Origin: Paraburkholderia madseniana
GTDB taxonomy: Bacteria > Pseudomonadota > Gammaproteobacteria > Burkholderiales > Burkholderiaceae
Assembly: GCF_009690905.1 (NCBI RefSeq)
Contig: NZ_VOSW01000022.1
Coordinates: 1 to 64,000 of the forward strand
Reading direction: 5' to 3'
Length of the DNA: 64,000 nucleotides
Shown here: positions 7,105 to 16,336 of the stretch, piece after piece
Position numbering within the stretch: position 1 is the first letter of the stretch
Layout of the letters: each line of letters opens with the position of its first letter
Position numbers and translations under genes: made by a program
The notes under the pieces: model-generated
What the model saw: only the letters and a program-made list of their open reading frames with translations
What the model was told of the DNA's origin: nothing
The model's database searches: none

Positions 7105-8904
7105 ATGCAACTTCTAACCGAACCGATATCGCCTACGCTGTACGAGGCGCCACCCGCCACGCGCCGCACCGAATTCACGGTGAGCTCGGGCGACGTGACG
7201 CTTGCCGCCAGGGCATGGGGTGACCCCGCCCGGCCGACCGTGGTGTTAGTACATGGCTACCCCGACAACAGCGAAGTCTGGGACACTGTGGCCGGATTGC
7301 TGGCACACGATTTCCATGTGATTGCCTACGATGTTCGCGGTGCAGGGCAGTCCACCGCGCCTAAAGGGACGGCCGCTTACCGTCTGGGAAAACTCACCGA
7401 CGACTTCATCGCCGTCATCGACGCCGTGAGCCCCGATCGCGCCGTCCATCTGGTCGCGCACGACTGGGGTTCGATCCAGGGCTGGGAGTTCGTCACCGAA
7501 GAGCGCTTGCGCGGGCGCATTGCGTCGTACACGTCGTGCTCGGGCCCTTGCCTCGACCACGTCGCTTACTGGATCCGAGCACGCTTGCTGCGTCCCACGC
7601 CGCGTTCGATCGGCAAGCTATTGGGTCAACTGGTGCGCTCCTGGTATGTGCTGCTGTTCCATTTGCCGGTGCTGCCAGGCTTGACCTGGCGCGTGTGGCT
7701 CGGCCGCGCGTGGCCGCGTGTATTGCGTCGTGTGGAAAAGACGCAGATCGCGGCGCGCCCGACGCAAACGCAGGACGGCGTGCGCGGCGTCTCGCTGTAT
7801 CGAGCCAACTTCATCCGCTGCCTGTTCACGCCGCGCAAGCGCTACGCCCACGCGCCGGTCCAGGTGATCGTGCCGACGCTGGACAAATACGTCAGCCCGG
7901 CCTTGTCCGAAGATCTTTCGCGATGGGTGCCGCAGTATTGGCGCCGTGAGCTGACTGCGCGGCACTGGCTACCGGTCACGCACCCTGAACAGATGGCCCG
8001 GATGGTGCGTGAGCTCGTCGATCACACTGAAGGCGGCGCCGAACCGGACACGCTGCAACGCGTCCGTATGGACGCCGCACGCAAACCGCTCAGCGGCAAG
8101 CTCGCGGTCGTGACGGGCGCGGGCAGCGGCATCGGGCGATGCATTGCACTGGAATTCGCGAAGCAGGGCGCCGCAGTCGTTGCGGTCGATATCGACACTG
8201 CAAGCGCGGAGCGCACGGCTACCTTGGCCAGGTTGTCAGGCTGCCAGGCGTACGCACGCAAGGCCGACGTCGGCAGCGTCGAACAGATGGAAGCGCTGGC
8301 GGATTGGGTCGGGAGTGACCTCGGCGGCGCCGACATCGTGGTCAACAATGCCGGCATTGGCATGGCAGGCGGCGTGCTCGACACTTCGGCACAAGACTGG
8401 GAACGCATTCTTCACGTCAACCTGTGGGGCGTGATTCACGGCTCTCGCCTGTTCGCCCGACAGATGGTGAAGCGCGGCAACGGCGGTCACATCATCAACA
8501 CCGCATCAGCCGCGGCGTTCGCCCCTTCGCGCGACCTGCCGGCCTACGCGACCACCAAAGCTGCCGTGTTGATGCTTAGCGAGTGCATGCGCGGAGAACT
8601 CGGCGCGCACGGTATCGGCGTCAGCGCAATCTGCCCGGGGTTCGCCGAAACCGGAATCATGGCCTCGACCCAGTATGTCGGCGCCAACGCTCAGGAGCAG
8701 GACCGCATGCGCCAGAAAGCCACCAAGCTTTACCAGTTGCGCGGCCTGCAACCCGAGACGGTCGCGAAAGCCGCGCTCCGCGCGGTATTGCGCAACAAGC
8801 CAGTGGTCGCCATCGGCATCGAGGCGCATTCAATGCGTTTCATCTCGCGCTACATGCCTGGGCTCAGCCGCATGATCGCTCGCATCAGCATGGTGCCGCG
8901 TTGA
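7105..8904 (+). CDS. Alpha/beta hydrolase-SDR fusion oxidoreductase (EphD-like)
   Basis: A two-domain protein of about 599 residues. The N-terminal part (about residues 20-310) is an alpha/beta hydrolase with VHGYPDN and LVAHDWG, whose Asp is the nucleophile in epoxide hydrolases, and a late His. The C-terminal part (about 330-599) is a short-chain dehydrogenase with TGAGSGIG, NNAGIG and YATTK. The arrangement matches mycobacterial EphD, which acts on mycolic-acid-type lipids. I chose ATG 7105 because GGAGG lies 5 bases before it; ATG 7090 overlaps the previous stop as ATGA and is the alternative. It is translationally linked to the M24 gene. The substrate is probably a hydrophobic epoxide, ester or alcohol. 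Confidence 0.9.
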   Translation: MQLLTEPISPTLYEAPPATRRTEFTVSSGDVTLAARAWGDPARPTVVLVHGYPDNSEVWDTVAGLLAHDFHVIAYDVRGAGQSTAPKGTAAYRLGKLTDDFIAVIDAVSPDRAVHLVAHDWGSIQGWEFVTEERLRGRIASYTSCSGPCLDHVAYWIRARLLRPTPRSIGKLLGQLVRSWYVLLFHLPVLPGLTWRVWLGRAWPRVLRRVEKTQIAARPTQTQDGVRGVSLYRANFIRCLFTPRKRYAHAPVQVIVPTLDKYVSPALSEDLSRWVPQYWRRELTARHWLPVTHPEQMARMVRELVDHTEGGAEPDTLQRVRMDAARKPLSGKLAVVTGAGSGIGRCIALEFAKQGAAVVAVDIDTASAERTATLARLSGCQAYARKADVGSVEQMEALADWVGSDLGGADIVVNNAGIGMAGGVLDTSAQDWERILHVNLWGVIHGSRLFARQMVKRGNGGHIINTASAAAFAPSRDLPAYATTKAAVLMLSECMRGELGAHGIGVSAICPGFAETGIMASTQYVGANAQEQDRMRQKATKLYQLRGLQPETVAKAALRAVLRNKPVVAIGIEAHSMRFISRYMPGLSRMIARISMVPR

Positions 8905-8932
8905 TCTCACCCACCGGATGCCGGAGACCGTC

Positions 8933-9835
8933 ATGACCCAAGAGCACACTCAATACAAAATCAGGGCACGCCATGTGAAATTCGACTGGAGTCAAACACC
9001 GATCCAGTGGATTCCCGGTGACCCGTCGAGCACGCACATCATTAATGTGCTGAACCTGCTGTTCCCCGCCGGCGAACTATGGTTCTGCCGCGTGTACAAC
9101 AAGGCGCTGCCGCTGATCACCGACCCGGCGCTGCGCGACGACGCCGAGGGGTTTCTCAGGCAGGAAGCGGTGCATTCGCGCTCGCACGGCGGTGTGCTCA
9201 CGCACTACTACAAGGCTCACGGCATCGATACGCAGCCTTTCACAAAGAAACTCGACTGGCTGTTCGGCAAGCTGCTCGGCGAGCAACCGCTCGGACTGAA
9301 GATCGGCAAAACGCGCTTCTGGCAGCGCCAGCAACTGGGCGTCATCGCCGCGCTGGAACACTTTTTCGGTTATCTCGGCAATTGGGTGCTCAATGCCAAC
9401 GGCCTCGATGCCGCTCATGCCGACCCAACCATGCTCGACCTGCTGCGCTGGCACGGTGCGGAGGAAGTGGAGCATCGCACCGTAGCATTCGACATCTTCC
9501 GGCATATGGGCGGGACCTACTTCGAACGCTGTTTCCACATGCTGTCGACGGTCATGCTCCTACTGTACTTTCTCACTCACGGCGCGCGCTTCATGCACCG
9601 GCGCGATCCCGACGCCGGCGCGTACCGGGGTTTTATCCTCGCCTGGCGCGCCGGGGCGCGGCGCGGTTGCCTGCCGTCGTTCTGGAAGATGATCGCGGCA
9701 GCGTTACGCTATTTCAATCCGCGTTATACGCCGCATCACGAAGGCTCGACCGAGCAGGCGCTCGCTTATCTTGCCACCTCGCCCGCTGCGCAGGCCGCGG
9801 CGCATGGAGGCAACTGGGTGCGCGATGCGAATTGA
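8933..9835 (+). CDS. Metal-dependent hydrolase (PF10118-type)
   Basis: A protein of 300 residues from ATG 8933, chosen over 8918 because GGAG lies 6 bases before it. Helical segments carry repeated acidic and His ligands: QEAVHSRSH, ALEHFFGY and GAEEVEHRTVAFD. This pattern fits a membrane-associated dinuclear-metal fold. A hydrophobic stretch near residues 202-216 (MLLLYFLTHGARF) may anchor it to the membrane. The family is annotated as predicted metal-dependent hydrolase without a firm substrate. It ends the M24/EphD-like operon, 28 bases after the fusion gene, and probably shares its lipid-like substrate. Confidence 0.85.
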   Translation: MTQEHTQYKIRARHVKFDWSQTPIQWIPGDPSSTHIINVLNLLFPAGELWFCRVYNKALPLITDPALRDDAEGFLRQEAVHSRSHGGVLTHYYKAHGIDTQPFTKKLDWLFGKLLGEQPLGLKIGKTRFWQRQQLGVIAALEHFFGYLGNWVLNANGLDAAHADPTMLDLLRWHGAEEVEHRTVAFDIFRHMGGTYFERCFHMLSTVMLLLYFLTHGARFMHRRDPDAGAYRGFILAWRAGARRGCLPSFWKMIAAALRYFNPRYTPHHEGSTEQALAYLATSPAAQAAAHGGNWVRDAN

Positions 9836-9852
9836 GACGGCAGCATGAAACA

Positions 9853-10746
9853 CTAGGTCGTTGCCGTTTTCAAAGCCTCTATGTCACGTCGGGGCGGCGC
9901 GCCAAACATGCGCGAGTATTCGCGACTGAATTGCGATGCGCTTTCGTAGCCCACCTGATAGGCCGCCGCTTCGGCATTGGCATTGCCTGCCACCATCAGG
10001 TGACGTGCTTCAAGCAGGCGAAGCTGCTTCTGGTATTGCAACGGCGTCATCGATGTCAGCGCCTTGAACTGCCTGTGGAATGCGGACGGACTCATTTGTG
10101 CTACGGCGGCCAGCTCCTCGATGCGTACGGTCTCGGTGAATTGGCCTCTTAACGCATGGATGGCAGTCACGACTTTATGCACATGGCTGGTTGCCAGCAC
10201 GACCCGGGCGACCTCGTTGCCGTGACGCCCCGTTAGCAACCAGTAGCAAATTTCTCGCTTGATCATCGGCGCGAGAATGGGAATAGCGTGAGGCGTGTCG
10301 AGGAGACGCACCATGCGCAGCATGCAGTCAGCGAGCGGGCCGTCAATCTCGGTGACAAAGACGCCGTGGCCGAGCTCGTCTTCCGGCGCAGGCGGCGTAT
10401 CGAGACATGCCATGACATCGCGCATGATGGCAAGGTCGAACTCAATGGCAATAGCAAGGTAGGGCTCTGTTGGACTGGCTTTCACAACCCTGCTGAACGC
10501 CGGCATCTCAACGCTGACGATCAGGGCTTGTCCTGCCCGGTAGTCGTACCGCCTGTCACCGAATGTCGTCCACTTGGCACCTTGAACGACGACACACAGG
10601 GCCGGCTTCATGATCAGATGAGAGGGATGTTTTTCATGATCCGACCGGATGATGATCAAGCCCTCGATGGCGGTTATGAACGGGCCCTCACTCCCGGCTT
10701 GATTGTCGGTGTAGCGTTTGACACCTTCGACCAAGGCATTTGACAT
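9853..10746 (-). CDS. AraC-family regulator (AraC_N cupin type)
   Basis: A 297-residue protein. The N-terminal AraC_N-type sensing domain spans residues about 25-180 (LCVVVQGAKWTTFGDRRYDYRAG). Two C-terminal helix-turn-helix units span about 195-290, with the typical MTPLQYQKQLRLLEAR and YESASQFSREYSRMFG. The ATG at 10744-10746 has a near-perfect GGAGGAGGT ribosome site. It is divergent from the SDR gene at 10905, and in this group the neighbouring oxidoreductase is usually the target. The inducer is unknown. Confidence 0.92.
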   Translation of the reverse strand: MSNALVEGVKRYTDNQAGSEGPFITAIEGLIIIRSDHEKHPSHLIMKPALCVVVQGAKWTTFGDRRYDYRAGQALIVSVEMPAFSRVVKASPTEPYLAIAIEFDLAIMRDVMACLDTPPAPEDELGHGVFVTEIDGPLADCMLRMVRLLDTPHAIPILAPMIKREICYWLLTGRHGNEVARVVLATSHVHKVVTAIHALRGQFTETVRIEELAAVAQMSPSAFHRQFKALTSMTPLQYQKQLRLLEARHLMVAGNANAEAAAYQVGYESASQFSREYSRMFGAPPRRDIEALKTATT

Positions 10747-10904
10747 ATGTACCTCCTCCGCGCCCGCATTTCCTCATGTTACTGCCTCTCGTGTCGAGCT
10801 GCAGAGCTAGAGCAGGATTAGGCAAGAAGAAGGACAGTTAGGGCATTCAGCCTCGCTATCGGCCGGAATAAGCTGCGTCTACACCTCTAACGTGGAGCGC
10901 AAAA

Positions 10905-11684
10905 ATGACAGCAGGACAATCGGCAGACATCATCTCGAAGATCGCCATCGTGACAGGCGGGAGTCGCGGCTTGGGGCGCAATACGGTCCTTAACCTTGCG
11001 AAGCGCGGCGTCAGTTCCCTATTCACTTATCGCGCCAATCAGGCGGAAGCCGACAAGGTTGTCCGCCTCGTGGCAGAGGAGGGGCAAAGGGCAATTGCAC
11101 TACCACTCGATACCGGAAAAGTGAGTACGTTCGACGCGTTCGTGGAGCAGGTTCGGGCGTCGCTTGCGCAGTTGGGTGCCGAGCGTTTCGATTACCTCGT
11201 CAACAACGCCGGCACTTCGAATCACACTCCGTTCGACAAGACAACCGAGGAAGAGCTGGACAGTCTTTACCATGTCCATTTCAAGGGCGTATTTTTCCTG
11301 ACGCAAAAGCTTCTGCCGTTGATCAAGGACGGTGGCCGCATCGTGAATATCTCCTCGGGACTGACTCGTGTCGCCTTTCCAGGCAGTGGGTCCTATGCGT
11401 CCATGAAAGGCGCGGTCGAGGTTCTGACTCGTTATCTCGCGAAGGAGCTCGGTCCGCGTCGAATTGCAGTCAACACCGTCGCGCCAGGCGCAGTCGCCAC
11501 GGACTTCAGCGGCGGCATGGTGCGCGACAATCCCGAGATCAACAAGCTGGTGGCGGACGCGACGGCGCTCGGCCGTGCGGGCGTGCCCGACGACATCGGC
11601 CCGATGATCGCGTCACTGCTGTCCGAGGACAACCGCTGGGTCAATGGCCAGCGCATCGAAGTCTCGGGCGGCATGTCTCTATAA
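10905..11684 (+). CDS. SDR-family oxidoreductase
   Basis: A 259-residue classical short-chain dehydrogenase with TGGSRGLG at residues 17-24, NNAGTS, catalytic YASMK and the C-terminal VNGQRIEVSGGMSL typical of 3-oxoacyl-ACP-reductase-like members. Arg after the glycine motif and the absence of an acidic residue after beta-2 (FTYRANQ) suggest NADPH. It starts at 10905 with a GGAG site. It is divergent from an AraC regulator and followed, after 113 bases, by a methyltransferase gene. The substrate is not predictable. Confidence 0.9.
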   Translation: MTAGQSADIISKIAIVTGGSRGLGRNTVLNLAKRGVSSLFTYRANQAEADKVVRLVAEEGQRAIALPLDTGKVSTFDAFVEQVRASLAQLGAERFDYLVNNAGTSNHTPFDKTTEEELDSLYHVHFKGVFFLTQKLLPLIKDGGRIVNISSGLTRVAFPGSGSYASMKGAVEVLTRYLAKELGPRRIAVNTVAPGAVATDFSGGMVRDNPEINKLVADATALGRAGVPDDIGPMIASLLSEDNRWVNGQRIEVSGGMSL

Positions 11685-11797
11685 ACGACAGAATTACGTG
11701 GTCCATCCCGCACCGTCGATGAAAAAAGTCCTCTTGCCTTCGTAGGCGTGAAATGGGTTAACGTCAACAGAATTCGCCCACAGGAGGATCGAAAGTC

Positions 11798-12658
11798 ATG
11801 ACCGACAAGCAAGATGCAGCGCCAGACAGCACAGCAGCGCGAGTCGCCCTGTGGCGTGCTCTCCATGTCCAGTCCGACCCGCCGCCGCACGTGCTGGAAG
11901 ACGTAATCGGCCTTAAGCTGCTGGCCCCGGAGGAGGGCTGGCGCAGCCGCGGGGATATGGATCCTCAATTCACGCGACCCTTTCGCGCTTCAATCGTGGC
12001 GCGTGCTCGCTTCATTGAAGACCTGGTCGTGGAACAGGCCGGGCGCGGGCTTGATCAGTACGTCATCCTCGGCGCCGGCCTCGACAGCTTCGCCCAGCGG
12101 CGGCCGGAGATCGCATCCCATCTCAAGGTGTTCGAGGTCGACCAGGCAGGTCCTCAGGCATGGAAGCGTCAGCGTCTGATCGAACTCGGCTTCGGCGTTC
12201 CGGATTGGCTGCGCTTCGTGCCAGTCGATTTCGAGGCGGGGGGAAGCTGGCGAGACGGGCTCGTGACAGCCGGCTTCGATGAGAGCAAGCCGGCAATCGT
12301 GGTCTCAACAGGCGTCAGCATGTATCTCACCAAAGATGCGAACGCCGCCACGCTGCGCGAAGTCGCGTCCCTCGCCCCGGGATCGACGCTCGCCATGACG
12401 TTCCTGCTGCCGCTGGAGATGGCGGACCCTGAAGTGCGCCCCGGGCTTGAGATGGCGGAGAAGGGCGCACGAGCAAGCGGGACACCGTTCCTCAGCTTCT
12501 TCACTCCGCCGGAGATGCTGGCGCTGGCCCGCGAAGCAGGCTTTAGAGAAGCACGGCACGTCTCGGCGGCCGATCTTACCGAGCGCTACTTCGTGGGCAG
12601 GACCGATGGTCTGCGGCCGCCAAAGAATGCTGAGGAACTGCTGGTAGCCAATACCTAG
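11798..12658 (+). CDS. Class I SAM-dependent methyltransferase (LCM / TIGR00027-like)
   Basis: A 286-residue protein with LGAGLDSFAQR, the SAM-binding motif of the leucine-carboxyl-methyltransferase-like group. It also has the FEVDQAGPQAWKRQRL segment after beta-2 and VSTGVSMYLT. The family is common in actinobacteria and proteobacteria and methylates mostly unknown small molecules. The start has a good AGGAGG site. It ends 8 bases before the convergent glutamine-synthetase-like gene. Confidence 0.9.
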   Translation: MTDKQDAAPDSTAARVALWRALHVQSDPPPHVLEDVIGLKLLAPEEGWRSRGDMDPQFTRPFRASIVARARFIEDLVVEQAGRGLDQYVILGAGLDSFAQRRPEIASHLKVFEVDQAGPQAWKRQRLIELGFGVPDWLRFVPVDFEAGGSWRDGLVTAGFDESKPAIVVSTGVSMYLTKDANAATLREVASLAPGSTLAMTFLLPLEMADPEVRPGLEMAEKGARASGTPFLSFFTPPEMLALAREAGFREARHVSAADLTERYFVGRTDGLRPPKNAEELLVANT

Positions 12659-12666
12659 CTGCTCGC

Positions 12667-14013
12667 TCAAAGAAACCAGCGGTATTCCCGCGCATTCACC
12701 TCGTTCAAGAAATCCAGATGGTCCTGTCGTTTGTTCTCGCAGTAGACCATCACGAACTCCTCGCCCATGCCTTTGCCTACGACCGGATGGTCCTGCATCG
12801 CGGCGACGGCCGTGAGCATGTCTTGCGGAAAGTCGACGCCGCTTTGGCGGTCTTCGTTGAGCGGCGCGATGGGTTCGCGGCCTGCATCCAGCCCGTGTTC
12901 CATGCCGGTAAGAATAGCGGCGAGTACCAGATAAGGGTTCGCATCGGCGCCCGCCAGGCGGTGTTCGATACGCAGGTTGCGGTAATCCGATTCGGGAATG
13001 CGAATGCAGGCGTCGCGGTCTTCGAAACCCCAACTGGCACGACTGGCTGCATTCGTCTTCCAGCCATAGCGGCGAAACGCGTTGTGATTGGCGGCGAAGA
13101 CAGGCATGCAATGCGGCAGCAAGGCGAGGCACCCGGCCACCGCATGGCGCAGTGGGCGCTGGCCGTCGGCGGCCAGCAGATTGTTACCCGCTTCGTCGTA
13201 GAGACTTACATGCACGTGCATGCCGCTGCCCGGCGCGTGCAGGTATGGCTTGCTCATGAAGCTCGCGCGGTAGCCGTGTTTCAGCGCCACACCGCGCGTG
13301 CTGCGGCAGAACAGGGCAGCCCAGTCGGCGGCGCGCAGACTGTCGTCGTTGTGGCCAAAGTTGATCTCGAACTGTCCGGGCCCGAGCTCGGCGGTGATCA
13401 CGGTAGCGTCCACGCCCTGCTCACGCGTCGCGTCGACCATCTCATTGAGCACACTGGAGAAGCGCGACAATCTCTCGATGTGCATATTGGACTGGTCGTC
13501 CGGATCGTCGCAGAACGGGTCGCGGGGGAATTGCGGAAGACCGTCCGCCAGCCTGGCGTCGAATAGGTAAAACTCCAGTTCGAAGGCGACAACCGGGCGG
13601 ATGCCGCGCCGCTCGAAACGTTTCAGTACGCGCGCCAATACCTCGCGGGGCTCGAACTCAATGGGCGCCTCGGTGCCGTCCGAGCTGATCAGCATCTGTC
13701 CCAATGGCTGGCTTTCCCATCGCACGGGCTTGAGGGTGCCGGCGATCAGGCGGCGCTGCGCGTCCGGATCGCCGTCGTTGAAGCAATAGTCGCCGATTGG
13801 AAACACGCCACCCTGTGCGCCGAGCAAAATGCAGTTCTGCGGCAGTTTCAGGAGACCGCCGGCAGCGACTTTCTCGAGCATGTCCACGGGATAACGCTTG
13901 CCGTAGAAGTGCCCGGGGATATCCAGGCAAATGAGGTCGACGTAACGCACCTCGGGATACGCCGCGCGGAAGGCGCGTACTTCGCTGAGCAGGTCGACGC
14001 TGGGGGAAGTCAT
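12667..14013 (-). CDS. Glutamine-synthetase-family protein, PuuA-like gamma-glutamylpolyamine synthetase
   Basis: A protein of 448 residues. Starting at ATG 14013, with GAGAAGGA upstream, avoids an unlikely seven-residue extension. The beta-grasp N-domain is followed by the catalytic domain with AFELEFYLFD, GPGQFEINFGH, GSGMHVHVSLYDE and the C-terminal RIE/RLAGADANPYL motif. The non-canonical N-terminus (VRYVDLICLDIPG) and the neighbours, a PuuB-like oxidase and a PuuR-like regulator, point to gamma-glutamylation of putrescine or another amine rather than ammonia assimilation. The catabolic partners PuuC and PuuD are not in the window. Confidence 0.88.
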   Translation of the reverse strand: MTSPSVDLLSEVRAFRAAYPEVRYVDLICLDIPGHFYGKRYPVDMLEKVAAGGLLKLPQNCILLGAQGGVFPIGDYCFNDGDPDAQRRLIAGTLKPVRWESQPLGQMLISSDGTEAPIEFEPREVLARVLKRFERRGIRPVVAFELEFYLFDARLADGLPQFPRDPFCDDPDDQSNMHIERLSRFSSVLNEMVDATREQGVDATVITAELGPGQFEINFGHNDDSLRAADWAALFCRSTRGVALKHGYRASFMSKPYLHAPGSGMHVHVSLYDEAGNNLLAADGQRPLRHAVAGCLALLPHCMPVFAANHNAFRRYGWKTNAASRASWGFEDRDACIRIPESDYRNLRIEHRLAGADANPYLVLAAILTGMEHGLDAGREPIAPLNEDRQSGVDFPQDMLTAVAAMQDHPVVGKGMGEEFVMVYCENKRQDHLDFLNEVNAREYRWFL

Positions 14014-14189
14014 GTTGTTGTCCTTCTCACGCAAAAGACGCGATGATTGAGGTTCAGTTAAAAGCTACCGTCGAAAAAGGTAGGCAAGTCGATGACATAA
14101 CGGAACGCGATAGTCACAACGCCGTCCATTAGTCATCCGAATTGAAATTCAGAGCAGCGTTCGCTGCTGCGTCCCGTACTGCCTGAATC

Positions 14190-14747
14190 CTAGGTGAACA
14201 CCCAAAGTACCCGCGTGGGTTCGTCGGAGAGATTGGCGTAGCGGAACCGCGCGTGCGCCGGCACCTGGAAGCCGTCGTTGGGGCCGAGCGTCGCCGGTTG
14301 CGCTTCGTCGTCCAGCCAGATGGTCAACTCGCCTTCCAGGACGAAGCCACCTTGCTCGTCGCTGTCATTCAACGGTTTGTCGCCGCTGCTGGCGCCCGGC
14401 GCCAGGTGGCTTTCCAGCATCGAAAAACCCGCTGACATGTTCGGCGACACCAGCACGTCGGTCACACCTTCGGCGTAATAAAGCGTGCGGCGTTCATCCG
14501 GCCGGGTCACCCAAGGCAGCGCACGCGGCTTGCTCAGGCTATAAAAATAGGTGGTGGGTACGCCGAGCACCTCGCCGATGGCGGTCAGATCGCCTACGGT
14601 CGGACGCGAGAGGCCGCGCTCGATCTGGGAAAGAAAACCCACCGAGCGGCCGATCTTTTCCGCCAACGCGCCCAACGTCACCTTCTTATGTTTGCGCAGG
14701 TCCCGAATCAGTATCGCGAGACCTTCAATTTCTTCCTGCTTGTTCAT
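14190..14747 (-). CDS. XRE-cupin regulator, PuuR-like
   Basis: A 185-residue two-domain regulator. An XRE helix-turn-helix (about residues 10-65, LGALAEKIGRSVGFLSQIERG) is joined to a cupin domain (about 105-183, GGFVLEGELTIWLDD). This matches PuuR, which represses putrescine-degradation genes and is relieved by putrescine. The gene sits 15 bases downstream of the oxidase and ahead of the PuuA-like gene, so it is co-transcribed with what it probably controls. Repeated TGAAAAA words before the oxidase are candidate operators. Confidence 0.88.
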   Translation of the reverse strand: MNKQEEIEGLAILIRDLRKHKKVTLGALAEKIGRSVGFLSQIERGLSRPTVGDLTAIGEVLGVPTTYFYSLSKPRALPWVTRPDERRTLYYAEGVTDVLVSPNMSAGFSMLESHLAPGASSGDKPLNDSDEQGGFVLEGELTIWLDDEAQPATLGPNDGFQVPAHARFRYANLSDEPTRVLWVFT

Positions 14748-14762
14748 CTTCTGCCCCTTCGC

Positions 14763-16052
14763 TCAGACTCTGTCGCGCAGACGATACCAGGTCTTGCCAA
14801 TGACCTCCAGCGGCGCGGCCAGTAGCGCACCGCCGGGAAAAGGCGGATTGTCGATGGCCTGATACAGGTCGAGCAGTTCGTCGTCACCGAGGATGGCATC
14901 GGCGACCGCCCGGCCGGCGGCGAGCGTAGGCAGCACGCCATGCCCCGAATAGCCTTGCAACCAGTAGCGCTCACCTTGTCGACCGATGTCCGGCGTGCGT
15001 TTCATGCTGATGTCGATATGCCCGCCCCACGCAAACTCCAGTTCCACTCCGCGCAGTTGCGGGAATGCGCGCTCCAGGTAAGGCCGGGTAGCCGCCGCAA
15101 TATCCTTTGGAATGCCGCCCGCGTAGGTGCAGCCGCCGCCGAACAGCAGGCGGTTGTCAGGACTTAAGCGGAAGTAGTCGGGAACGAACTGGTTGTCGAT
15201 CACGCAGCTATTGCGCGGCAGTAGCGAACGGGCCACCTCCGGCCGCAGCGGCGACGTGGCCACCTGGTAGGTGCCAACAGGCAGCATGCGCCTGGACAGT
15301 TTGCGGTCGAGGCGGTCGATATAGGCGTTGCAGGCAAGTACCAGCACGTCCGCACGCACCTCGCCTTTCTCAGTGCGCGCGACATAACCGCCGGGCGTCT
15401 CGCGGTAGTCCAACACCTGGCTTTGCTCGAAGACGCGTCCACCGGCCCGTTCGATTGCCGCCGCCAGGCCTTGGGCGAGTTTTAGCGGATTCAGATGGCC
15501 TGCCTCGGGATCGTAGAGCGCCGCCTGGTAGCGGTCGCTTGCAATCCATTGAGGCATTTCCTCGCGAGGGATGAAGCGCATCTTGTCGTAACCCCACTTT
15601 TCCTCGGCTTCCCGTTGAGCCTGCTCGAGGAGCGCGGTGCGACGCGGCAGCACTGCCGCCCACAGACTTCCTGCACGGTAGTCCGCATCGAAACCATGCC
15701 GCGCCGGCAGCTCACGTATCTCACCGGCGGCCCAGCGCATGCTGTCCCACAGTTGACGGGCACGTTCCAGACCTAGCGCTGCCTCTAGCGGAGGCATGTC
15801 GCAGGACCAGCCGAGCAGGGCCTGGCCGCCGTTGCGCCCGGACGCTGCCCAGGCGACCCGGCTGGCTTCGAGCACCGTGACACGCTTGCCCGCGAGGGCC
15901 AGACGCAGCGCCGTGTGCAGGCCGCTGAACCCCGCGCCGACGATGAGCACTTCCGTGTCGAGGCGCTCTTCCAGCGTCGGCCGCAGGGGGATCGGGGCAG
16001 GATAGGTGCGTGCGTAGTAGCTCGCGACGTGCTCGGCTGACTGGTCGAACAT
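14763..16052 (-). CDS. FAD-dependent oxidoreductase, PuuB-like gamma-glutamylputrescine oxidase
   Basis: A DAO-fold flavoprotein. I chose the internal ATG at 16052 because the relatives' N-terminus begins near MFDQ..YYARTYPAP; the frame stays open 16 codons further. The dinucleotide motif VLIVGAGFSGLHTAL is near residue 33, followed by ASGRNGGQAL, and GYSGHGVLPTLAAGR near the C-terminus contacts FAD. PuuB oxidises gamma-glutamylputrescine to the aldehyde with release of ammonia. It heads a leftward operon with the PuuR-like and PuuA-like genes. Confidence 0.88.
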   Translation of the reverse strand: MFDQSAEHVASYYARTYPAPIPLRPTLEERLDTEVLIVGAGFSGLHTALRLALAGKRVTVLEASRVAWAASGRNGGQALLGWSCDMPPLEAALGLERARQLWDSMRWAAGEIRELPARHGFDADYRAGSLWAAVLPRRTALLEQAQREAEEKWGYDKMRFIPREEMPQWIASDRYQAALYDPEAGHLNPLKLAQGLAAAIERAGGRVFEQSQVLDYRETPGGYVARTEKGEVRADVLVLACNAYIDRLDRKLSRRMLPVGTYQVATSPLRPEVARSLLPRNSCVIDNQFVPDYFRLSPDNRLLFGGGCTYAGGIPKDIAAATRPYLERAFPQLRGVELEFAWGGHIDISMKRTPDIGRQGERYWLQGYSGHGVLPTLAAGRAVADAILGDDELLDLYQAIDNPPFPGGALLAAPLEVIGKTWYRLRDRV

Positions 16053-16063
16053 GTTGGCTCTCG

Positions 16064-16110
16064 TGAAAAAATCGCGGTAAATTTCATGAAAAAATACCAT
16101 TCATTTTTCA
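16064..16110. promoter_or_regulatory. TGAAAAA boxes before the PuuB-like gene
   Basis: TGAAAAAAT occurs at 16064-16072 and 16087-16095, 23 bases apart, and its complement ATTTTTCA at 16103-16110. Copies two and three form an inverted pair with a 10-base spacer counted on the seven-base arms. Their position just before the operon start suits the PuuR-like repressor. Confidence 0.4.
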
Positions 16111-16336
16111 CAAGCGCAAGCGCGCCTCAAAATGCCGACGTTCTTTTCATCGAATCACTGGAGGAGAAACGCGTATCGGGCTGTGCTCGGCCAACGCGAG
16201 ACAGCTATTGCTGTTCCGCTCCTAAGGCGTGTGGATCCGCACTTCCGGCAGGACGGTGGTAACCTTCCCCCGCTTATTCATCCGGCCGGCGTGGCATCTT
16301 CCGCGCCGGCATCCAACATCGACCGAAAGAGTGATC

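Noticed and set aside
12667-14013. Call as housekeeping glutamine synthetase (glnA)
   Set aside because: The N-terminal region differs and the neighbours are PuuB- and PuuR-like; no adenylylation-tyrosine context was identified.
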